Positions 22,716 through 30,581 are shown, numbered from the stretch's first letter. The stretch is DNA of 64,000 nucleotides from an uncultured Bacteroides sp. (GCA_949296575.1 CASFPE010000020.1:1-64000); one strand, 5' to 3'. Notes: generated by a model from the letters alone, not told the origin. Program-made: numbers and translations.

Positions 22716-22925
22716 ATGGCTAAATTCATCGAAATTCCCAATGAGAAAAACGAAAAGGTGTTATTGAACGTGGATTACATCTTTGAGGTTTCAAAGGATA
22801 CAAGCGGGCATACCGTAATCAAAATTGCGGTAAGCGGTTTTAACAATTCCGCTTATTATTACGTAACCACGAAAATGGATTATTGGGAAGTGCGGAAAAT
22901 GATGGACGAATCTATTCAGATTTAA
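22716..22925 (+). CDS. 69-residue protein, lone rightward gene
   Basis: MAKFIEIPNEKNEKVLLN start, then beta strands (YIFEVSKDTSGHTVIKI, SAYYYVTTKMDY). Its size and layout recall small FlbD-like beta proteins, but similarity is not firm. It is the only plus-strand gene in the 6.8-28 kb early region and has its own promoter with flanking direct repeats, so it is probably expressed under different conditions from its neighbours. It overlaps the convergent gene by ~14 bp. Confidence 0.65.
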   Translation: MAKFIEIPNEKNEKVLLNVDYIFEVSKDTSGHTVIKIAVSGFNNSAYYYVTTKMDYWEVRKMMDESIQI

Positions 22926-23106
22926 TCCATTCATACAACTCTTCATGCCTTTCCCCTCTTTGGTGCAGGACGCACCATAACCTTGTCCTCCACCTTCGTG
23001 AAGATGCGGAAACCACCCAACGGTACGCCGCATCCGCTTCCGTTATGCTTGTCCCGAAGGACTTCCATATCTTTTTCTTGATGATTCTTTTTATTAAGCT
23101 TCTCAT
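22912..23106 (-). CDS. Small basic hypothetical protein
   Basis: 64 residues from the ATG at 23106, behind GAAAAGAGG. Very basic N-terminus (RSLIKRIIKKKIWKSFG), and ADAAYRWVVSASSRRWRT in the middle. Possibly nucleic-acid binding. No family recognised. Confidence 0.5.
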   Translation of the reverse strand: MRSLIKRIIKKKIWKSFGTSITEADAAYRWVVSASSRRWRTRLWCVLHQRGERHEELYEWIKSE

Positions 23107-23167
23107 GTTGATTCCTCTTTTCTTGTTTATAACCCGCCCGCGTGGGGGCAATGCTGCACTTGCCGGG

Positions 23168-23233
23168 AAACCACCCGTGTGTTTTGGCAGAACCACCCGT
23201 GTGTTTTGACGGGAACACCCGTGTGTTTCCTAC
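23168..23233. repeat. 22-bp tandem repeat array, 3 units
   Basis: Units at 23168, 23190 and 23212 of the form GAACCACCCGTGTGTTTTG. On the minus strand each has AAAACAC followed by GTGGTT, as in the array at 14104-14191. It lies between two genes. Confidence 0.85.
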
Positions 23234-23279
23234 TGCCTGCTGGCAGCTTGTTTTTCATTGTCAGGGCTTGCCCGTTTGC

Positions 23280-23717
23280 TTACAGGTATTGCCTGGCGCG
23301 TTCCGCCTCCATCTCCATGAGGGAGATCATGCGGCTTTCCTCCGGGCTGGGGATGTAGATGCCCGCCTCGCGGGCGGCCCAGTCGCGGAAGCGTTCGATG
23401 CAGAGCGACATTTCTTCTGTTGTCAGGTCGGCGGAGGAGCGGAGGTGCTTGGTCCTTCCTAAAAACTTGTCGTCCCGTTCACGGATGAACGTGCCGGGGT
23501 TCACGAGCTTCTTGAAGTATTCCTCTTTCACCCATGAGGCCGTTTCGCCGTACTGGCTGGCGAAGTAGGCGAGGGCGGCGTGGAGGTAGTCGTTCTGCCG
23601 GAGCGTGCGCTGCGGCTTCTTCTCGGTGAGGTCGAACATTTTCCTTTCGCGTATCAGCTTCTCCAGCCTTGCCCTCGCCTGCGCGGCGTGGAGTTCGTTG
23701 CTGCCGTCGTACCTCAT
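23280..23717 (-). CDS. NinB-like recombination protein
   Basis: 145 residues from the ATG at 23717. RTLRQNDYLHAALAYF, LRSSADLTTEEMSLCIERF and IYIPSPEE follow the pattern of lambda NinB (Orf) relatives: R-S-x-x-Q-N-x-x-L near the middle, S-T-x-x-L-s/t later and I-P-x-P near the end. NinB helps phage recombination in place of RecFOR and binds single-stranded DNA. Its place next to the ssDNA-binding, exonuclease and annealing genes fits. Confidence 0.75.
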   Translation of the reverse strand: MRYDGSNELHAAQARARLEKLIRERKMFDLTEKKPQRTLRQNDYLHAALAYFASQYGETASWVKEEYFKKLVNPGTFIRERDDKFLGRTKHLRSSADLTTEEMSLCIERFRDWAAREAGIYIPSPEESRMISLMEMEAERARQYL

Positions 23718-23722
23718 GGCGG

Positions 23723-24199
23723 TCAGAAGGGCAGAGGCCCGTTGATGCCCGGCTGTGGCTGCGGGGCGGGTTCGTATTGGGGCGGCCACGCGGCTGGCTG
23801 CCTGTTGGCTTGCGCCGCGTCCAACGGGGCGGCCTGCGGTTGCGGCGCGGGCTGCGGGGATGCTGCTGCAAGCTGCTTCCCGTGTGGCGTTATCTTGTAG
23901 CAGCGCACGGAGAGCATGCGCCTCATCTGCCCGTCGCGGCCCGTCCACTCGCGGCCTTGGAGGGCGAAGGACACGTCCACGGTTTCCCCGGGGCGGAAGC
24001 GGTCCAAGTCCGCGCACCGCTCGCCGGTGAACTCCAGCGGCAGGATGTTCTCATGCTCGCTGCGTTCGCCCGTGTAGGGGTTGAAGGTGGTCGCGTCGAG
24101 CAGCATTTCCCGTTTCACGAATGGTTGCCCGCCGCTTTTGGAGGGCAGTTGCTGTACAGGGCTTATTCCCAGTATCTTTCCTGTGATGATGTTTGCCAT
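23723..24199 (-). CDS. ssDNA-binding-like protein (DUF3127 type)
   Basis: 158 residues. The N-terminal ~110 residues read as an OB-fold: ITGKILGISPVQQLPSKSGG, LPLEFTGERCADLDRF, ETVDVSFALQGREW. The C-terminus is Pro/Gln/Ala-rich and disordered, ending GINGPLPF, a layout like the protein-interaction tail of SSB. It would coat single-stranded DNA for the neighbouring exonuclease and annealing proteins. Confidence 0.8.
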   Translation of the reverse strand: MANIITGKILGISPVQQLPSKSGGQPFVKREMLLDATTFNPYTGERSEHENILPLEFTGERCADLDRFRPGETVDVSFALQGREWTGRDGQMRRMLSVRCYKITPHGKQLAAASPQPAPQPQAAPLDAAQANRQPAAWPPQYEPAPQPQPGINGPLPF

Positions 24200-24212
24200 A
24201 TCTTCTATGTTT

Positions 24213-25112
24213 TTATTTTATCTTCAATGTGACGCTTCCCGCCACGGGAGTTTCCGACATGTATTCCACGTAAAGTTCCGGGTGGTCTTGCTGGAAACGC
24301 TTCTGGTCGAAAGAGCGGCGGATGCTGTCTTTCTTGCGGTTGAGTTTCACGCTTTCCCCTTCCCATTCGTAAGCCCCGGCCTTGACCATTTCCCGCATGA
24401 TGCCGTCCATGAGTTCCTTGCGCTTTGCCGTCCATTCCTTGGCCATCCGCTCGGTCTCGATGATGGCCTGCTCCATCTGCCGGTACTTTTCCGGCAGGGT
24501 GAGGGGGCAGGACGGTGGCGTGAATTGCCTGCCTTCGGCTTCCGCCTCCAAGAGGGCGGCAATGGTGCCGCCGGGTATCCGCTCCACTTCCTCGAAGGCG
24601 GACTGCCCGCCCCTGAGCCATATCGCGGCGATCCTTGCCACGGTCGCGCCGGGGTTCTGCAACTCGAACAGGAAGGCGTAAACGGAGAGTTGCCACCGCA
24701 CGTATTCCCGGTCGAGCCTGAAGGTCGTCTTGATGTCGGCGAGGGTGAACGCCGTGTCCGATTCGCGGTACACCTTGTCGATGCACGAGGCGAAACGCCT
24801 GCCGTCGGTGACAAGGTATTCGCTGGCCTCGTGGCAGAGGGCGTGCGCCTCCTTTATCTTCCCGTAGCTGGCGGCTTCGGGGCTTCCGGGCGTGATGCCC
24901 AGATCGTCCATCAGTTCGCATTCTTCGTGGACGAACGAGCCTCTTTCCGCCGCCCGGCGCAAGGTTTCTTCGTCCACGCCCTTGTACTTGTCCGGGAAAA
25001 GCTGCCGTTGCAGCATCCCGGTGATGCCTTGCAGGGGTGTGCCGTCGGGCAGGGCATACGTGTGCGCCACGGGGTCGAACGTGGCCTGCGCCTTGTTCAA
25101 TGTAATTTTCAT
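24213..25112 (-). CDS. PD-(D/E)XK exonuclease (RecB/Cas4-like)
   Basis: 299 residues from the ATG at 25112. ERGSFVHEECE supplies the early His/Glu, ASCIDKVY the Asp, LADIKTT the D-x-K and QLSVYAFLFE the Q-x-x-x-Y motif IV. This is the RecB-like PD-(D/E)XK core used by phage recombination exonucleases. It probably resects double-strand ends for the annealing protein encoded just upstream (starts overlap by 4 bp), equivalent to the lambda Exo/Beta pair. Confidence 0.88.
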   Translation of the reverse strand: MKITLNKAQATFDPVAHTYALPDGTPLQGITGMLQRQLFPDKYKGVDEETLRRAAERGSFVHEECELMDDLGITPGSPEAASYGKIKEAHALCHEASEYLVTDGRRFASCIDKVYRESDTAFTLADIKTTFRLDREYVRWQLSVYAFLFELQNPGATVARIAAIWLRGGQSAFEEVERIPGGTIAALLEAEAEGRQFTPPSCPLTLPEKYRQMEQAIIETERMAKEWTAKRKELMDGIMREMVKAGAYEWEGESVKLNRKKDSIRRSFDQKRFQQDHPELYVEYMSETPVAGSVTLKIK

Positions 25113-25738
25113 GGGATGAATTGTTTTTTCTTGTTCGACAATGCCGACATGAAGCGCGGGTCGGCTTGCAGCATCGGGTAGTTGTTGTAAATCCCGGCCA
25201 GCGTCTGCACGGCCTGCGCGGCGTTGATTTCCTGCAAGGCCAGTTGCAGCGTCTCGTCCTCCTGCGGCGGGAAAGGCGGCTGCGGGGCTGGCTGCTCCTG
25301 CGGCGGCTGGTCGTACTTGGTGCGGTCTTTTGCATAGTACACGTCCGCCGCCATGCCGAGCGACTTGCTGGCCACGCTTATTGCGTCCGTGTAGGCCATC
25401 TTGAAGGCTTCGTCGCTCGTGTAGGGCCCTTGCCGCTCCACGGAGACGAAGGAAGCCCCCCCGATGCCCGGTATCGCTTCCGACCATTCCCCGCCGCGCT
25501 TCACGCGGAGGCTGATTTGCACGAAGGCGGCCACCGCGCCGCCCGCGCCCGGTTCGAGCCACATCCTTTCTATTGTGGTGGACCAGCCGAAGCCGCAAGG
25601 GCCGAACTCCTCCGTGAGCTTCTTGATGCGCCACATGGGGTTGATGTCCGTGAACCCCTTGAGCCTCCCCGCGCCGATTTGCTTCAACGCCTCCTGCGGG
25701 GCTTCTCGGAAGCGGTTGTATATCTCCATGTTCTCCAT
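25109..25738 (-). CDS. Rad52-type single-strand annealing protein (DUF1071/Sak-like)
   Basis: 209 residues with a GGAGG ribosome-binding site. GFTDINPMWRIKKLTEEFG, GFGWSTTIERMW and YTDAISVASKSLGMAADVYY are hallmarks of the DUF1071/Sak group of phage annealing proteins. The last ~70 residues are a Pro/Gln linker and a small helical tail. It anneals complementary strands in phage recombination together with the downstream exonuclease and ssDNA-binding protein. Confidence 0.87.
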   Translation of the reverse strand: MENMEIYNRFREAPQEALKQIGAGRLKGFTDINPMWRIKKLTEEFGPCGFGWSTTIERMWLEPGAGGAVAAFVQISLRVKRGGEWSEAIPGIGGASFVSVERQGPYTSDEAFKMAYTDAISVASKSLGMAADVYYAKDRTKYDQPPQEQPAPQPPFPPQEDETLQLALQEINAAQAVQTLAGIYNNYPMLQADPRFMSALSNKKKQFIP

Positions 25739-25750
25739 GACGTTCCTCCA

Positions 25751-25960
25751 TTAATAATAATATTCCTCGTCGTCTTCGCATGGGAACTCCGTGTAGCTCA
25801 GGTTCACGGAAGCCCCCTCATGCTCTTTCTTTATCCTGCCCCTTTCGGCCTCTATGTCGCCGCAGATGACGGGCTGCGACAGCTTCACCGTGTCTCGCCT
25901 GCCGTCCGGCCATACCAGTTGGTAGCCGTTGATTTGGCATTTCCTTTCTTTCATTCTCAT
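25751..25960 (-). CDS. Small hypothetical protein
   Basis: 69 residues from the ATG at 25960, which overlaps the upstream stop in ATGA. It contains CQINGYQLVWPDGRRDTV and an acidic Tyr-rich end (EDDEEYYY). Possibly a regulator or inhibitor of the recombination genes that follow; no family recognised. Confidence 0.55.
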   Translation of the reverse strand: MRMKERKCQINGYQLVWPDGRRDTVKLSQPVICGDIEAERGRIKKEHEGASVNLSYTEFPCEDDEEYYY

Positions 25961-26151
25961 TCGATTAAGTTTGCCACGGCCTGCACCGCCGCCTTGTACT
26001 TCTTGTAGTCCTCTTTCGCTTTCTCGCACTCCTTGTACCAGTAATCGGATGATTCCTGTTTCTTGCCGAGTTCTTCCTGCAATTCCTGCACGAGGCGCAC
26101 GAGGTCCTCCTGCGCCATCCCTTTCAGTTCTTCAATTCCTTTTGTTCCCAT
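25957..26151 (-). CDS. Small coiled-coil protein
   Basis: 64 residues, almost wholly a charged coiled coil (LVRLVQELQEELGKKQE, CEKAKEDYKKYKAAV). Translationally coupled to the next gene. Function unknown. Confidence 0.55.
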   Translation of the reverse strand: MGTKGIEELKGMAQEDLVRLVQELQEELGKKQESSDYWYKECEKAKEDYKKYKAAVQAVANLIE

Positions 26152-26175
26152 ATACGTATGAATTTAGTTTATGAA

Positions 26176-26400
26176 TCAATCTTCCATGTTCTTTATTTCC
26201 CTTTGCAGCCGTTCGTTGTGCTGCTCGATGTATATGCCCATGAAGCAGAACGCGGCGAACGACAGGCCGAATGCCGCGTTTCCTGCTGCTGATTCCCCTA
26301 TGAACGCCACAGTGGAAACTGCGGCGGCCATTGACAGGACGAACAGCGTGACGGTGGTTTTCACGCCCATGTTGATTTTCTTGATGAAGTTTGTTTTCAT
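26176..26400 (-). CDS. Small two-span membrane protein
   Basis: 74 residues, basic N-terminus, hydrophobic segments at about 14-34 and 40-56, then a charged helix (QHNERLQREIKNMED). No family recognised. It and the next gene upstream form a pair of small membrane proteins at the start of the recombination operon. Confidence 0.6.
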   Translation of the reverse strand: MKTNFIKKINMGVKTTVTLFVLSMAAAVSTVAFIGESAAGNAAFGLSFAAFCFMGIYIEQHNERLQREIKNMED

Positions 26401-26457
26401 GATGGTTGTTGTTTGAAATTAGATTGCATTGTTTGTGGAATTGTCATCCAAAATGGC

Positions 26458-26703
26458 TTATTCCTCGCAATTCGCCCCTCCGTTCTTTATGAGGAAGCGT
26501 TCTATTGTGGAAATCCGTCTTGATATGTCTTTCAGGGCATTTTCTATATTTGTTAGCCGTTTCCCGGAATCCTTGTGCCGTTGGTCGTTCTTGTACTCCA
26601 AACGGATGGCCATCCGTGCGGTTTTGGCCACGCCGATGCAAAGGATGGCAATCACGGACAGTTCCGGCCATTTGTCTTTCACCAAATCAATAAGGAAATC
26701 CAT
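26458..26703 (-). CDS. Small membrane-anchored coiled-coil protein
   Basis: 81 residues: one N-terminal hydrophobic span (LSVIAILCIGVAKTA) and a long charged coiled coil (RLTNIENALKDISRRIS). Function unknown. Confidence 0.55.
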   Translation of the reverse strand: MDFLIDLVKDKWPELSVIAILCIGVAKTARMAIRLEYKNDQRHKDSGKRLTNIENALKDISRRISTIERFLIKNGGANCEE

Positions 26704-27143
26704 CGCAATTAGAAGTTATTTATGATTTGTTTTGATTTGTTCCCCGCCTCCCGTCAAAGGGCAGGCTCTGTGGCCGGGCGGGGATATAGGTAACATGCTA
26801 TCGTGTCAGGTGCCTAACCCTGTCATACTTACGCCTAAAGACAAATCAGGCTAATTGGCATGTTTTTCAGTCCTTTTTCATGCTCCGTTCCCAGCGATAG
26901 GCACGCCCAACGCCCATACTCGCTGCCGTTCGGACGGTTTTCGGCGCAGGGAACGTTCTTCTGATGCGCCCTCCCCGGCAGTCTCCGCGTTCCCGCTGTG
27001 CCGTATATGCGCATTTCCCGTCTTGTTCACGAAACACGGCTTATGAATTACACCGTGTACGCTTTACCATCATGCCATTGAACTCTTTTCCTTGTTCCTG
27101 CCCGGCTCTCGCTGCCGGATGCCGCCCGTGCGGTGCAGGCTCT
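26704..27143. other. 440-bp gap without a convincing gene
   Basis: Open frames here are short and lack good starts. One minus-strand frame (about 26880-27060) encodes a basic peptide containing TVRTAASMGVGRAYRWE but has no clear start or ribosome-binding site. The stretch 26750-26850 has several GC-rich complementary segments. A small RNA or a leader of the downstream operon is possible. Confidence 0.4.
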
Positions 27144-27443
27144 CTATGAAAACACCATTCCCATGAATGCCTTTTCTATCTTCGCCGTGTCGATGGCCGG
27201 GGCTTCTTTCTCGTTTCCTTCTTCATCGTATGCCCATGCGTCAAGGCTTTCAACCGCCAAGTCCGCGAAGGTTGCGACCCATGCGCCCGTGGTGGCCTCG
27301 CGGCATCCCCGGACTTCGTGCCAGCCCGACGCTTCAACCGTCGCCCCGCTTGATTCGACCGACACGGCGAACCGCCCGTTGCCGTTCTCAATCCAGTCAT
27401 CGGCGATGGCCTCTGCTATTTGATATTCCAAATCTCCAATCAT
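27144..27443 (-). CDS. Hypothetical phage protein
   Basis: 99 residues, acidic. MIGDLEYQIAEAIADDW and EVRGCREATTGAW are the visible conserved-looking parts. It overlaps the excisionase-like gene by 4 bp. The beta-rich middle (GRFAVSVESSGATVEASG) suggests a small beta domain. No function known. Confidence 0.6.
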   Translation of the reverse strand: MIGDLEYQIAEAIADDWIENGNGRFAVSVESSGATVEASGWHEVRGCREATTGAWVATFADLAVESLDAWAYDEEGNEKEAPAIDTAKIEKAFMGMVFS

Positions 27444-27664
27444 AACACTTGTATGCCTTCAATATGCTTTTTAAAGAACCTTTCTATGCTTTCAAGCTCG
27501 TACCAATACATCTTGCTTCCGTATCGGGCGAATGTCACTTTCGCCTCGTTGCGCAATGTTTGCAGGAAGTCGTCTGAACATCCGAGGTATTTCTTGGCTT
27601 CTTCCTTGCTGAGCCATTTCTTCTGTATCGGCTCTATTTGCACTGCTTTTCTAACTCTCGGCAT
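27440..27664 (-). CDS. Excisionase-like winged-helix DNA-binding protein
   Basis: 74 residues. KKWLSKEEAKKYLGCSDDFLQ followed by VTFARYGSKMYWYELESIERFF is the helix-turn-helix-17 (MerR/excisionase) layout: a WLSKEEA helix, recognition helix and beta-hairpin wing ending in a Tyr/Trp pair. Likely an excisionase or early regulator. It is close to the lysogeny region, as in other temperate phages. Confidence 0.75.
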   Translation of the reverse strand: MPRVRKAVQIEPIQKKWLSKEEAKKYLGCSDDFLQTLRNEAKVTFARYGSKMYWYELESIERFFKKHIEGIQVL

Positions 27665-27692
27665 AATTCTGTTGTTATTTTATGAAGTTTTT

Positions 27693-27866
27693 CTATTTTG
27701 CGTAGTACACCAGACTTTTCGCCGAGTGGCAACCTTGGTTGGTGTCACATACGAAGGCTTTCGATGAACCCTTCCTGATGATTAAATCTATGGTATTCAG
27801 TTTTGAACACAATTCTTTTAAATTTCCATTTAAATCTTTGGAGCTTATTTTTATTGTATAATCCAT
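27693..27866 (-). CDS. 57-residue hypothetical protein
   Basis: ATG at 27866 behind an AAGGAGG ribosome-binding site. MDYTIKISSKDLNGNLKE start and a Cys-containing end (FVCDTNQGCHSAKS). AT-rich like the lysogeny genes. Function unknown. Confidence 0.5.
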   Translation of the reverse strand: MDYTIKISSKDLNGNLKELCSKLNTIDLIIRKGSSKAFVCDTNQGCHSAKSLVYYAK

Positions 27867-27906
27867 ACTGTCCTCCTTCAATTATATGTGGTATATTTAA
27901 ATACAC

Positions 27907-28107
27907 TCACTTCCTTGTTATTGAAACCCCATCATCTATTGATGAAATGATGAACAAACCTCTTCTTTGTTTGGAAAGCCTTGATGCAATTGTGCGCACG
28001 ACTTCGGATTTTATCACTTTATTAGGGCAATAAACGGTTTTTCCTAACGGGATTGCTAACAAGGTTGCTGTCACGTCATTTGTTTTAATCAATTTAATTT
28101 GTTCCAT
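27907..28107 (-). CDS. Small hypothetical protein, paralogue of its neighbour
   Basis: 66 residues. IPLGKTVYCPNKVIKSEVV aligns in pattern with the next gene's MEIGESYTYPCSRMNTVKS (conserved G-Y-C/P followed by a helix), suggesting an ancient tandem duplication. Probably an early regulator, in the first leftward operon from the operator region. Confidence 0.5.
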   Translation of the reverse strand: MEQIKLIKTNDVTATLLAIPLGKTVYCPNKVIKSEVVRTIASRLSKQRRGLFIISSIDDGVSITRK

Positions 28108-28117
28108 AAATAATAAT

Positions 28118-28315
28118 TCATTCTATTCTTGTCACCTTCAAGAATGGTCTTTCCAATTTGGTTTTGAATTTCATTTCGGTAGTAACCTGCACTTGTGATA
28201 CTATACTCTTTACCGTATTCATCCTTGAACAGGGATAGGTGTATGATTCACCGATTTCCATCTTTTTGAGTATCGGCATTATCGGATCAGCACTTTCTTT
28301 ATTAACTTTCTCCAT
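28118..28315 (-). CDS. Small hypothetical protein, first gene of the early operon
   Basis: 65 residues, starting just downstream of the operator-covered leftward promoter. Position equals that of cro-like or early anti-immunity genes in other temperate phages, but no helix-turn-helix is obvious. See the paralogous neighbour at 27907-28107. Confidence 0.5.
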   Translation of the reverse strand: MEKVNKESADPIMPILKKMEIGESYTYPCSRMNTVKSIVSQVQVTTEMKFKTKLERPFLKVTRIE

Positions 28316-28475
28316 ATTTCATTGCGTATTACTGTCTTTCTTTTTAATTTCATGGTGCAAATGTAATCAATTATATTACATGTAATACTTTTGAATTACA
28401 TATTTATTATTTATTAACATTCTAAGTATTACATACAACTTTCTGTTAATGAAATCATCTTAATAACTTTATAAT
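28316..28475. promoter_or_regulatory. Lysogeny control region with repeated operator
   Basis: ATTACAT/ATGTAAT half-sites recur at about 28361, 28375, 28395 and 28428; 28375-28386 is the perfect palindrome ATTACATGTAAT. On the minus strand TACATTTG (about 28358-28365) is a -7 box overlapped by one site, so repressor binding there would silence the leftward early operon. The rightward repressor gene has TAACTTTA about 15 bp before its start. This is the genetic switch of the prophage. Confidence 0.75.
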
Positions 28476-28823
28476 ATGAAAATCAATAGATTAGACATTG
28501 GACAAGAAGTCCGGAGAAAGGTGGAAGAAAGCTGTATTTCGAAGGCTAAATTCGCTGAGTTATTGGGTATTGCCAGACAGAATGTAGAAAAAACCGTTTT
28601 CCAAAAGCATAGTATTGACACAGATTTGCTTTGCAAGATAAGCGAAGTACTTAATTGTAATTTCTTCGATTACTACAAATCGGACTCCGTATGTAATAAA
28701 ATAGATTACAAAGAGAAGAATGAAGTAAAAGCAACTTTAACCATAGAAATGGGAACTGAGAAAAAAGAGCAAGTATTTCGATTTGTATTTGGGGATAATA
28801 ATATAGAGATTTTGAACAAGTAG
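28476..28823 (+). CDS. XRE-type prophage repressor
   Basis: 115 residues. An N-terminal helix-turn-helix (KAKFAELLGIARQNVEKT, about 23-40) is followed by a CKISEVLNCNFFDYY segment and a C-terminal beta-rich tail (ATLTIEMGTEKKEQVF). It lacks a LexA-like Ser/Lys protease domain, so induction would not be by self-cleavage; the BRO/KilAC antirepressor downstream is a candidate inducer. It faces the early operon across the operator array. Confidence 0.82.
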   Translation: MKINRLDIGQEVRRKVEESCISKAKFAELLGIARQNVEKTVFQKHSIDTDLLCKISEVLNCNFFDYYKSDSVCNKIDYKEKNEVKATLTIEMGTEKKEQVFRFVFGDNNIEILNK

Positions 28824-28893
28824 AAAGTATGTTTAGGGCTAAAGTGTATGACATATAAGATTATTCAAATATTAAATAAGTAATTATATAACT

Positions 28894-29331
28894 ATGGAAA
28901 AGATTTTTAATTTGAGCCTTATTGATAATAAGGCAAATACGCAATATATAGACATGAAAGGTATTGCGTCTATTGATGGACATCAATATTCATGTCTGGT
29001 TGATATGTGTAGGGAGCATGGAATTGATATGGATAATTATTTCTTGCTTGGGCTTGAATTTTCAGGAGTAGATTTAATAGGTAAAAGAGATGAAGAATAC
29101 GGCATGGAAACTTACATTTATGCAATTCTTATAAAGAAAGAAGATTATGCATTCTCTACATATGAAGAACTTCGTGAACAGATTCACAGTTTGCCATCTG
29201 TTAATGCTAAGCGAAAAGGATTTTCTATAAAATATAACGATATATCAAACTACATAAAACGGTTTAAATGTATAGTGTTGTCCGATATGAGTTCTAATAT
29301 ACAGTCCTTGAATATAGAAGATATTGTTTAA
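28894..29331 (+). CDS. AT-rich gene of unknown function
   Basis: 145 residues, co-oriented with the repressor and clearly lower in GC than the phage body. No motif recognised; CLVDMCREHGIDMDNYFLLG and an FKCIVLSDMSS stretch are visible. As a gene expressed from the lysogenic side it may be a moron such as a superinfection-immunity or defence gene. Confidence 0.6.
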   Translation: MEKIFNLSLIDNKANTQYIDMKGIASIDGHQYSCLVDMCREHGIDMDNYFLLGLEFSGVDLIGKRDEEYGMETYIYAILIKKEDYAFSTYEELREQIHSLPSVNAKRKGFSIKYNDISNYIKRFKCIVLSDMSSNIQSLNIEDIV

Positions 29332-29347
29332 TGGGATTGAGTAGGTC

Positions 29348-29638
29348 ATGGACAGAAATACTACGAGAAAAGCATTAATGAATAATATATCCGATGATTT
29401 AATTAAATTAGAAGATTATATTAGAAATCATCAGGAGAACACGAATGTGAGTTCTTTAAAGGATATTTTATCTTCAGCGATTGAAAACTCAAGAAATATT
29501 CGGTACAATATTAATTATGCTTCGGAAAAGTATTTATCCGAAATTTCTTCTTGGATAAGAGAATGGGATAATGGGAATAAAAATTCAAAAGATTTATTGA
29601 TTGTCTGTAATAAATTAAAAAAAAATACGCATTTATGA
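29348..29638 (+). CDS. AT-rich helical protein of unknown function
   Basis: 96 residues, helical, Asn/Lys/Ile-rich (LEDYIRNHQENTNVSSLKD). It follows the preceding gene by 16 bp and forms a pair with it. Its last ~130 bp are antisense to the aberrant 3' end of the antirepressor, which marks a recombination junction at about 29640. Confidence 0.55.
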   Translation: MDRNTTRKALMNNISDDLIKLEDYIRNHQENTNVSSLKDILSSAIENSRNIRYNINYASEKYLSEISSWIREWDNGNKNSKDLLIVCNKLKKNTHL

Positions 29639-30293
29639 ATATCAACTCGAACAGACCTAATTCCATCGACTTTTGCGTGGGCTGGTTGTAGTACTGGCCT
29701 TTGGAGCATAGGTATCCGTTTTCGCGCAACCAGGCAAACAGGCGGTTCTGCCCGATGCCGACACCGTTCTGCTGTAATATCTTTGCCAATTCTGCTACAA
29801 GGCATGAGCGTTTTGCAGTCTCAACTGCCTTTGAGAAAAGCACCCGTGGAGCGTCCTCGGCAATTTGTTCATCCCGTTTCTTCACTTCGAGTTGCAGGCG
29901 TTCTTTTTCCTCCTCGGCTGCCACAAGGGACTTCAATGCTTCAAGGTAGGTCTGGGGTGTCTTTGGCTGGACGGAGTATGCCCCGGTCTTTCGGATGGAT
30001 GGAAGGACTTCGCCGCACACCCAGTCTTGGAATGGTTCGGCTTGCGGCTTGTCAGAACGCATTATGACTTTGTAGAGGTTCTTCTCGCTGATGAATACAA
30101 GCTGCTGGATTCCCCCGTTCGTAGGGGTATCGGTCAAAACTATACCCTTTTGGTCAAGCCTTGACTTGCAGTCGCTTACGTTCTTTATTTCGAGGACGCG
30201 ACAAATATCCGCCAAGCAGAACAAGGGTTCTTCGCTTGTCCCGGTGATGCGAACAGAACCGAAAAATTCATTTTCAAACAATTTAATTTCCAT
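29511..30293 (-). CDS. BRO-N/KilAC antirepressor with replaced C-terminus
   Basis: 260 residues from the ATG at 30293. The N-terminal BRO domain (FGSVRI, LFCLADICRVLEI, WVCGEVLPSIRKTGAY) and the KilAC/ANT domain (LVAELAKILQQNGVGIGQ, LFAWLRENGYLC, YYNQPTQKSMELGLFE) are intact up to about residue 217. Normally ~40 residues with lysine/threonine motifs follow. Here the frame instead runs into AT-rich DNA antisense to the gene at 29348 and adds a hydrophobic, unrelated tail. The antirepressor may be damaged. Such proteins relieve repression by the prophage repressor. Confidence 0.85.
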   Translation of the reverse strand: MEIKLFENEFFGSVRITGTSEEPLFCLADICRVLEIKNVSDCKSRLDQKGIVLTDTPTNGGIQQLVFISEKNLYKVIMRSDKPQAEPFQDWVCGEVLPSIRKTGAYSVQPKTPQTYLEALKSLVAAEEEKERLQLEVKKRDEQIAEDAPRVLFSKAVETAKRSCLVAELAKILQQNGVGIGQNRLFAWLRENGYLCSKGQYYNQPTQKSMELGLFELIFINAYFFLIYYRQSINLLNFYSHYPILLSKKKFRINTFPKHN

Positions 30294-30581
30294 ATCCTTC
30301 AATGAATTTTAGTTTAACACATACCCAGCCCTTCTCCCAACAACCTATTTATAAAGAGGTATTTGGACTGAATCCGCTGGGGATTTGGTTGGCGTTTGTT
30401 GATTCCGCGTCTCCCGCGCGAGTATGCCGTCATGCGTTACTATGTCGTTGGTCTCCTGTTGTCGGCTGGTGGGACAGAGCAGGAATTTGCATACTACAAC
30501 AACCACCGAAGGGCCATTTTGTCTCTCCGCTGTCTGAGGGGGTCGGAACGGTTGGCACTGATGGAACCGATTGCTTGCAAA

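Noticed and set aside
28894..29638. The two AT-rich genes as a toxin-antitoxin pair
   Set aside because: No toxin or antitoxin motif is recognisable; the gene order alone is not enough.
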